From: an uncultured Chlorobiaceae bacterium
GTDB taxonomy: Bacteria; Bacteroidota; Chlorobiia; Chlorobiales; Chlorobiaceae
Reading direction: 5' to 3'
Assembly: GCA_903838095.1 (NCBI GenBank)
Contig: CAILXE010000281.1
Coordinates: forward strand, 1-10,985
Length of the DNA: 10,985 nt
Shown: positions 6,248-10,985 of the stretch, in pieces
How the letters are laid out: each line of letters opens with the position of its first letter
How positions within the stretch are numbered: the first letter of the stretch is position 1
Notes under the pieces: generated by a model
What the model was told of the DNA's origin: nothing
The model's input: only the letters and a program-made list of their open reading frames with translations
The model's database searches: none
Translations under genes and position numbers: made by a program

Positions 6248-6973
6248 TTAGTTGACGATAATGATATCGCCTGAGCGGATGAATACATTGCTGTCAAGTG
6301 CCTTGCCTGAGACGAATTTGTCATAATTAAGCTTCATCGTATTTCCGTCGAAGTGTGCTTTGTCCTCCTCTTTCATCTTTGCACGCACAACGGTAATATC
6401 CTTGCTGGCCCATTCGGTAAAGCCTCCCGAGCGAGCAACAGCCTGCACAATAGTCGTTGGATAATCAAGAAGGAATATTCCAGGTTGGGAGACCTTGCCC
6501 ATCACAGTATAGCGCAGGCTGTTGCTCTGCGCCAAGGTAGTGGTAACTATCGGGTTATCGTAAATCACCGCATAAAGTTTTTTTAGATAATCAGCCAGCT
6601 CGGTAAGGGTGAGTCCAACCACCTCAACATCGCCAATGTCCCGCAATGATATCCTTCCGTCCATCATTACCGTGGCTCCAGAATTAGCAATGCGGGGAGC
6701 ATCACCTGATTTATTTTGTCGACTTAGACCAGGTGTCGAAGACGCGGACATATCGCCTTCTTCATATATGTTTACGGTGAGGATATCACCATGACCGATA
6801 ATGTATTCTTTCTCGGGTGGGATTTGGTTCACTCTTGAACTGAGTATTTCTTTTAGTATAGAATCTTTCATTTTTGCTGATACGGAGACATCTGCTGTCG
6901 ACTGGGCAGCAAAGGTTATCGCGGTACTGGCAAGAAGTGACAAAAATCCAAGAAGCGCTAATAATCGAGCCAC
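6248..6973 (-). CDS. Polysaccharide export protein (Wza/EpsA-like, Poly_export + SLBB)
   Basis: A 241-residue periplasmic/outer-membrane export protein that passes EPS from the inner-membrane machinery to the outer membrane. Residues 1-23 are a signal peptide ending ITFAA. About 56-146 is the polysaccharide export domain (EYIIGHGDILTVNIYE; MMDGRISLRDIGDVEV; YDNPIVTTTLA). About 154-197 is one SLBB domain (YTVMGKVSQPGIFLL; VQAVARSGGFTEWAS). It ends with the family's VFIRSGDIIIVN. The start is GTG at 6971-6973, chosen because a strong AGGGGGG lies 7 bases upstream (6981-6987). Unlike Wza there is no lipobox Cys and no C-terminal amphipathic membrane helix, so it probably depends on the neighbouring barrel for the outer-membrane pore. 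It is the first gene of the minus-strand operon that reads on into the barrel gene. Confidence 0.93.
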   Translation of the reverse strand: MARLLALLGFLSLLASTAITFAAQSTADVSVSAKMKDSILKEILSSRVNQIPPEKEYIIGHGDILTVNIYEEGDMSASSTPGLSRQNKSGDAPRIANSGATVMMDGRISLRDIGDVEVVGLTLTELADYLKKLYAVIYDNPIVTTTLAQSNSLRYTVMGKVSQPGIFLLDYPTTIVQAVARSGGFTEWASKDITVVRAKMKEEDKAHFDGNTMKLNYDKFVSGKALDSNVFIRSGDIIIVN

Positions 6974-7133
6974 AATTAAACCCCCCTGAAAAGAAAAATT
7001 TTAAATAAGTTATAATATATAAATCATATTTACATCTCGTTGTCATCATCTGACACGTGTAGATATAATTTTTTCGATTTTCTTCGCAGATAAATCTTTT
7101 TAATGGTAAAAAATATCTCTCATCGATTACTGT

Positions 7134-7162
7134 ATTGAACAGTTGTCTTTTTGTTATGTCAA
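7134..7162 (-). promoter_or_regulatory. Candidate sigma-70 promoter for the export/barrel operon
   Basis: On the minus strand a perfect -35 TTGACA (7162-7157) is followed after exactly 17 bases by TTCAAT (7139-7134), a 4/6 match to TATAAT. It would give a 5' leader of about 155 bases before the GTG at 6973. A weaker alternative nearer the gene uses ATGACA with an AT-rich -10 around 7010-7025. This is a motif call only. Confidence 0.4.
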
Positions 7163-7176
7163 GGTTTCTATAAAAT
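7143..7176 (+). promoter_or_regulatory. Weak candidate promoter for the TPR lipoprotein gene
   Basis: TTGTCT (7143-7148) with TTCTAT (7166-7171, 17-base spacer) or the adjoining TATAAA (7169-7174) could serve as -35/-10 about 45 bases before the ATG. It overlaps the minus-strand -35 above, which would make the two promoters compete. Motif quality is modest in an AT-rich region. Confidence 0.25.
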
Positions 7177-7215
7177 ATAGTCAGTCCACTCTTTCAGAAT
7201 AGCTATGTCAATATC

Positions 7216-9498
7216 ATGATTATAAATAAACGAATGGTTAAGCTGCTGCTTTTTTTCTTCTGTATATGTCTGGTACCCGCCTGCTCCTCGAAGGAAGAAA
7301 AAAAGCAGGTCTATTATCAAAACGCACTGAACTACATAAAACAGAAGAAACCGGAAGCTGCCATACTGGAGTTACGCAGCGCCATTCAGATTGATGCGAA
7401 ATACGGGGATGCCCGTTATCAGTTAGGTTTACTTTACCTCGAAGAAGGAGATTCCAAAAAAGCCTTTGGTGAACTGGTCAGGGCAGCCGACCTTAATCCC
7501 GATAATCTTGATGCCAGTCTGAAGGTAGCGCAATTTTACTTATTATCCCATAAGAAAGATGAGAGTCGAAAGCGGATTGATCATATTCTGGCAAAAGACC
7601 CAAACTATCGCGATGCACTTATCCTTCTGGCTAACCTTGAACTCAATGAGGGAAAGTTTGATGAGGCCTTGACAGTACTTGGAAAAATCGGCAAGGAAGT
7701 CGATAACTCCGATGAACTGCAAAACCTCAAAGGCCGCATTTATGCCGCTCAGCAGCAATGGGATGCTGCTGAAGAGGCCTTTCAGAGAGCCATTGCCGTG
7801 AACGGAGCTAACTTCATAAATTACAAGACACTCCTGCTTCTCTACGAGAGTAAAAAGGAAAAGGATAAAGCCAAAAAACTACTTGATGAAATAATCAAGA
7901 AATTCCCGGACAATGCACAGGCGCATTTACTTCTTGCCGGGTACCATCGCAGCATGGGCAACATGGAGCAAGTTGAGGAGGAACTTAAAAAGGTCATAGA
8001 AATTGACTCTAAGAGTCCTCGCTTTCGACTGCAGTTAGCCGATTTTTACCGGCAAAATGGCAAGAGTAGCAATGCCGAGGAAATCCTTGTTAAGGCACGT
8101 TCTGATATACAAAAAAACCCGGATATAACCTCATCACTTGCCACTCTTTACTTTGACCAGGCACAGTTTGATAAGGCCAAAACACTTCTTGATGAGCTGA
8201 ACGCAGAGAGTCCTGGACATGGCGGAGCAAAATTACTCAAGGCCCGTTTTTTACAAAAGGAAGGTAAGGTTCGGGATGGTTTAGTGATCCTGCAAGGCCT
8301 TAACACTGATTTTCCCTCGTGGGCAGATCCTTTTTTCTACCTTGGCGTAGCTCATTACAGCCTTGGTGAGATTGACCTTGCCAAGAGTGCCGTTACCAAT
8401 GCAATCCAGAAAGACAAGAGTAATCCGCGATATCATACACTGATGGCCCAGCTTTTTGACACACAAGGTGCTTTTGAAGATGCAAAAAAGGAAGCTGCAA
8501 TCGCGCTAGGCTTAGATTCGAAAAATCTACGGGCGGCCATTATCTTGACCCGTGCCCTTATTGGTACAAAACAATACGATAAAGCTGTCACAATACTTGC
8601 TGACATGAAAAAGCAGGTTCCTGGCAATACAGAAATTCTTGGCAACCTCGCATTAGCTTCTTTCGGGGCTGGAGAAAGCAAGAGCGGAGAAGAGGCCCTG
8701 ACCGAGGTGCTTAAAATTGATCCTGGGCACATTCAGGCAATTGGGCTACTTATAGGCATGAAATATAAGGATAACATTCCGGGAGCCGAGTCCTTGGTTC
8801 GCCAACAGATCGAAAAGGCACCAACAGACCATAGGCTTTATTTAATATTTGGTGAACTTCTTGAAAAGCAGAAGAAAGATCAGGAATCGCTTGCTGCATA
8901 TGAAAAGGCACAGGAACTCAACCCGGAGAATACCCAGTCGTATCTTGCCGCTGCGAAGTTACTTACACGTCTTGGGAAAAGGCATGAGGCAATGGGTAAG
9001 TATAATGCAATGATCGAACAAGATCCAAAATCAATCCCTGGTCATATGGGCATTGCCGCATTGTTTGAAGCAGAGGGTGATACTGCCAAGGCCACGGAGC
9101 AATACAAAAAACTACTTGAAATTAAAGAGAATTACGCTCCAGCGGCCAATAATCTTGCCTGGCTGATTACCTCGGATCCGAACGGTGATCTTGGCAAGGC
9201 ACTTTTGCTGGCAATGGCAGCAAAGCAAGCTTCTCCTGATGCTCCTGATATCGCAGATACACTCGGATGGGTGTATTATCACAGAAAGTCATATCCGCTG
9301 GCCATTGCCCAGTTCGAGCTTGCCCTGCAAGGCCGACCCGACTCTCCTGTAATAGTGTATCACCTTGCCCTGGCTCTGAGTGGCAATAATCAGAAAGAGG
9401 AAGCGGTAAAAGCCCTGGAGAAACTCCTTGCACGCAAGGTAGATTTTCCTGATCGTAAAAAAGCTGAAGAGTTGCTTGTCGAATTAACAAAAAAGTAG
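7216..9498 (+). CDS. TPR-repeat lipoprotein of exosortase/EPS locus (PrsT-like)
   Basis: A 760-residue protein with a lipoprotein signal: hydrophobic core KLLLFFFCICLVPAC with the lipidated Cys at residue 23 (codon 7282-7284). The following Ser-Ser-Lys-Glu favours outer-membrane sorting. From about residue 32 to the end it is an almost unbroken run of roughly 20 tetratricopeptide repeats (recurring A..L...L...P....A...LA..Y pattern, for example YEKAQELNPENTQSYLAAAK). The C-terminal DTLGWVYYHRKSYPLAIAQF and VIVYHLALAL are typical of the PEP-CTERM-system TPR lipoprotein family (PrsT, TIGR02917), which is usually longer (about 900 residues). It probably acts as a periplasmic scaffold for polymer export. 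ATG 7216 is used; ATG 7234 (residue 7) would also keep the signal, and neither has a clear Shine-Dalgarno. It is the only plus-strand gene, inserted between two minus-strand gene groups. Confidence 0.88.
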   Translation: MIINKRMVKLLLFFFCICLVPACSSKEEKKQVYYQNALNYIKQKKPEAAILELRSAIQIDAKYGDARYQLGLLYLEEGDSKKAFGELVRAADLNPDNLDASLKVAQFYLLSHKKDESRKRIDHILAKDPNYRDALILLANLELNEGKFDEALTVLGKIGKEVDNSDELQNLKGRIYAAQQQWDAAEEAFQRAIAVNGANFINYKTLLLLYESKKEKDKAKKLLDEIIKKFPDNAQAHLLLAGYHRSMGNMEQVEEELKKVIEIDSKSPRFRLQLADFYRQNGKSSNAEEILVKARSDIQKNPDITSSLATLYFDQAQFDKAKTLLDELNAESPGHGGAKLLKARFLQKEGKVRDGLVILQGLNTDFPSWADPFFYLGVAHYSLGEIDLAKSAVTNAIQKDKSNPRYHTLMAQLFDTQGAFEDAKKEAAIALGLDSKNLRAAIILTRALIGTKQYDKAVTILADMKKQVPGNTEILGNLALASFGAGESKSGEEALTEVLKIDPGHIQAIGLLIGMKYKDNIPGAESLVRQQIEKAPTDHRLYLIFGELLEKQKKDQESLAAYEKAQELNPENTQSYLAAAKLLTRLGKRHEAMGKYNAMIEQDPKSIPGHMGIAALFEAEGDTAKATEQYKKLLEIKENYAPAANNLAWLITSDPNGDLGKALLLAMAAKQASPDAPDIADTLGWVYYHRKSYPLAIAQFELALQGRPDSPVIVYHLALALSGNNQKEEAVKALEKLLARKVDFPDRKKAEELLVELTKK

Positions 9499-9511
9499 AT
9501 AAAAAGGGTTA

Positions 9512-10360
9512 TTAGTAGTAATTGCCATACTCCTTGATACGGGACTTCTCAAAATAATTAATGGTATGATCATTAAAAACAATACCGATTATCCGCTCAG
9601 TCCCTATAATATCGACAACTTTTTGAATCTCCGTTGTACTCGCGCCGCCCTGGCGAACGACTAGAATTACGGCATCAACCTGTCCAGCGAGGACACTTGA
9701 CTCAGCCGCAATCAATATCGGCGGACTGTCAAATATGATGATACGATCCTCGTACCTGTTGGACAACTCTTCAACAAGTGCATGCATCCGGGATGAACTG
9801 AGTAGCTCAGCTGGGTTAACAGTGGGTTTGCCGCTTGTCAGAATAGACAACTTTTTCATCGTTGTTTTGCTGATCAGCTCTGACAATTTTATGTGATCCC
9901 TCAGGTAATCAACCAGCCCCATACTCTCATCCATGCCGAACATGGCGGCCAGAGAAGGCTTTCGTAAATCACAATCAACAAGTAGAGAGTGTTGATCCAT
10001 CCCGTGTGCAAGCGATATCCCGAGATTTGCCGTGACAAAACTTTTTCCTTCCTTTGGGATGGCCGAGGTGACCATAATTGTTTTTGGTGCTATTCTTCCG
10101 TCTTTAGGATGTAGGATTCGGGAACGCAGGACCTTGAATACCTCGGGCAGATAGATGTCATCGTTGACCGCATAGAACAACCGTTCGTCCCATGGCCCAC
10201 CTAAAATTTTTGAAAGTTCAGCTTTTTCGTTCGTTTTTGGGTTCGATGTCAAAATAGAGGCTTGTTGTATTTCTGGTGGTTCTTGAGCACATTTTTCCTC
10301 ACTCTGGTTAATACCTTCTTGATAACCTGCTTTCTCAAGTGCTTCGGCAATTTTTCCCAT
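9512..10360 (-). CDS. CpsD/CapB-family tyrosine-protein kinase (exosortase-locus type)
   Basis: A 282-residue cytoplasmic bacterial tyrosine kinase that, with a Wzz-type partner, controls EPS polymerisation and export. The start MGKIAEALEKAG is typical. An N-terminal linker (to about 70) precedes the P-loop domain. Walker A is SAIPKEGKS (99-107), Walker A' is LLVDCDLRKPSL (126-137), Walker B is IIIFDSPPIL (207-216). A short C-terminal tyrosine tail (Y269, Y278, Y281, Y282; ends EYGNYY) supplies autophosphorylation sites. No Wzz transmembrane domain is fused, so the partner must be a separate protein, not in the window. AGGA lies 5 bases before the ATG (10366-10369). It follows the ATPase gene by 36 bases, implying one operon. 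It converges on the TPR lipoprotein gene with 13 bases between stops and no obvious terminator hairpin. Confidence 0.93.
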   Translation of the reverse strand: MGKIAEALEKAGYQEGINQSEEKCAQEPPEIQQASILTSNPKTNEKAELSKILGGPWDERLFYAVNDDIYLPEVFKVLRSRILHPKDGRIAPKTIMVTSAIPKEGKSFVTANLGISLAHGMDQHSLLVDCDLRKPSLAAMFGMDESMGLVDYLRDHIKLSELISKTTMKKLSILTSGKPTVNPAELLSSSRMHALVEELSNRYEDRIIIFDSPPILIAAESSVLAGQVDAVILVVRQGGASTTEIQKVVDIIGTERIIGIVFNDHTINYFEKSRIKEYGNYY

Positions 10361-10396
10361 GTTTGTCCTATGGTATCTATTTTAACTTTTCCATTC

Positions 10397-10984
10397 TTAG
10401 TTGATCGATTTCCATATGCCTGGCAGTTTTTTCTGTAAAACTAAAAAACAGAAAAGGCCGATAGACACCACTAAAGCGAGTACAAGCAGAAAGGTAATAG
10501 CTGCCTTCAAGGATCCCACCCACCCACCCTGCTTACTGGTTATATCTCCGGGTTTCTCTTGTAGTTCTGAGATCTGTAACCGCTCTTCACCTTGCAACCT
10601 GATGTCCTTCAAACATTCAAAAACAATATCCCGGTCAATATGGGGCATATCCCGCGTGAAACCATTTACCATGGCATGGTCACAGATTACATTTATCAAA
10701 CGAGGATTTCCCTGACTGGCTTCATGGATGCAGTCAATTGCCTGTTTAGTGAAGATAGCCGGATTATCGGCTCCGGCTCTGTTTAACCGATACGAAATGT
10801 ATTGTGCGGTATCCTCTCTGAGCAATGGCTCCAGGTGATACCTGATGCCAATTCTCTGTCTAAGTGGGAGCAGTTGGGGATGTGCCAGCTTTTCTTGAAG
10901 CTCCGGCTGGCCTATTAAAAATATACTGAGAACATTTCGATCTCCAGCATGGTTGGATAGCAGCCGTATTTCCTCAAGTAATTC
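10397..10984 (-). CDS. ExeA/GspA-like ATPase of the exosortase/EPS locus, partial (N-terminus beyond the right edge)
   Basis: The last 195 residues of an AAA (AAA_22, ExeA-like) ATPase. The frame is open to the right edge; an internal Met/Leu near 10825 is not the start. Visible in order: ELLEEIRLLSN (after Walker B in the family), the sensor-1-like VLSIFLIGQPEL, PLRQRIGIRYHLEPL with the Arg-finger region, EDTAQYISYRLNRAGA, and the lid helices AIDCIHEASQGNPRLINVIC with CDHAM. After a linker comes one C-terminal transmembrane helix (about 33 residues from the end, FLLVLALVVSIGLFCFLVL) and a short basic tail. This matches the 'putative secretion ATPase, PEP-CTERM locus' group (TIGR03015), though that group often lacks the C-terminal helix. 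Walker A and B lie outside the window. It is first of the visible pair with the kinase gene. Confidence 0.9.
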   Translation of the reverse strand, partial: ELLEEIRLLSNHAGDRNVLSIFLIGQPELQEKLAHPQLLPLRQRIGIRYHLEPLLREDTAQYISYRLNRAGADNPAIFTKQAIDCIHEASQGNPRLINVICDHAMVNGFTRDMPHIDRDIVFECLKDIRLQGEERLQISELQEKPGDITSKQGGWVGSLKAAITFLLVLALVVSIGLFCFLVLQKKLPGIWKSIN

Positions 10985-10985
10985 T

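Larger units (their letters stand above)
6974..7215. promoter_or_regulatory. AT-rich divergent intergenic region
   Basis: A gap of 242 bases separates the minus-strand export operon from the plus-strand TPR lipoprotein gene, so it should hold both promoters. It is markedly richer in A+T than the flanking genes. No recognised operator palindrome, riboswitch or sigma-54 (GG-N10-GC) element stands out. A short divergent ORF overlapping its left part shows no family features and is taken as noise. Confidence 0.6.

Noticed and set aside
6786..7049. Minus-strand 87-codon ORF overlapping the export gene start
   Set aside because: It overlaps the signal peptide of a well-supported gene in another frame and shows no family features.

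Overview
The window is part of an exopolysaccharide / exosortase (PEP-CTERM type) locus of a Gram-negative bacterium. It encodes an exosortase, an outer-membrane beta-barrel, a polysaccharide export (Wza-like) protein, a PrsT-like TPR lipoprotein, a CpsD/CapB-type tyrosine kinase, an ExeA-like ATPase and a WbaP/EpsE-type phosphoglycosyl transferase. This is the usual gene set of exosortase-linked EPS loci in Proteobacteria and Desulfobacterota. Base composition looks moderate (mid-40s % GC by eye). The lineage cannot be fixed from the window; a Desulfobacterota-like host is a guess.

Layout, left to right. 1-709 (-) is an exosortase open at the left edge. 696-983 (-) holds overlapping remnants of a MntA/HepT-type nucleotidyltransferase/HEPN pair. 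983-1535 (-) is a decayed IS3-family element, and 1557-1812 (-) a miniature IS200/IS605 derivative with a hairpin at each end. 1843-3258 (-) is an intact undecaprenyl-phosphate sugar transferase. 3344-3437 is a palindromic interspersed repeat. 3499-4098 (-) is an EpsI-family pseudogene with five frame changes, and 4083-4739 (-) an exosortase pseudogene cut off after its catalytic Cys. 4754-6217 (-) is the beta-barrel and 6248-6973 (-) the export protein. 6974-7215 is an AT-rich divergent promoter region. 7216-9498 (+) is the TPR lipoprotein. 9512-10360 (-) is the tyrosine kinase and 10397-10984 (-) the ATPase, open at the right edge.

Inferred working model: the sugar transferase starts a lipid-linked repeat unit. 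The ATPase and kinase control polymer length and export from the cytoplasmic side. The periplasmic export protein, the beta-barrel and the TPR lipoprotein carry the polymer through the outer membrane. The exosortase processes C-terminally tagged proteins that are displayed with the polymer.

The most notable feature is that the locus held two diverged exosortase genes. The one next to the barrel gene has lost two thirds of its catalytic triad, and the EpsI sequence behind it is shredded. The other, 3.4 kb away beyond a graveyard of mobile and toxin-antitoxin fragments, remains open with Cys and Arg in place. No PEP-CTERM substrate gene, Wzz-type chain-length protein or glycosyltransferase lies in the window.
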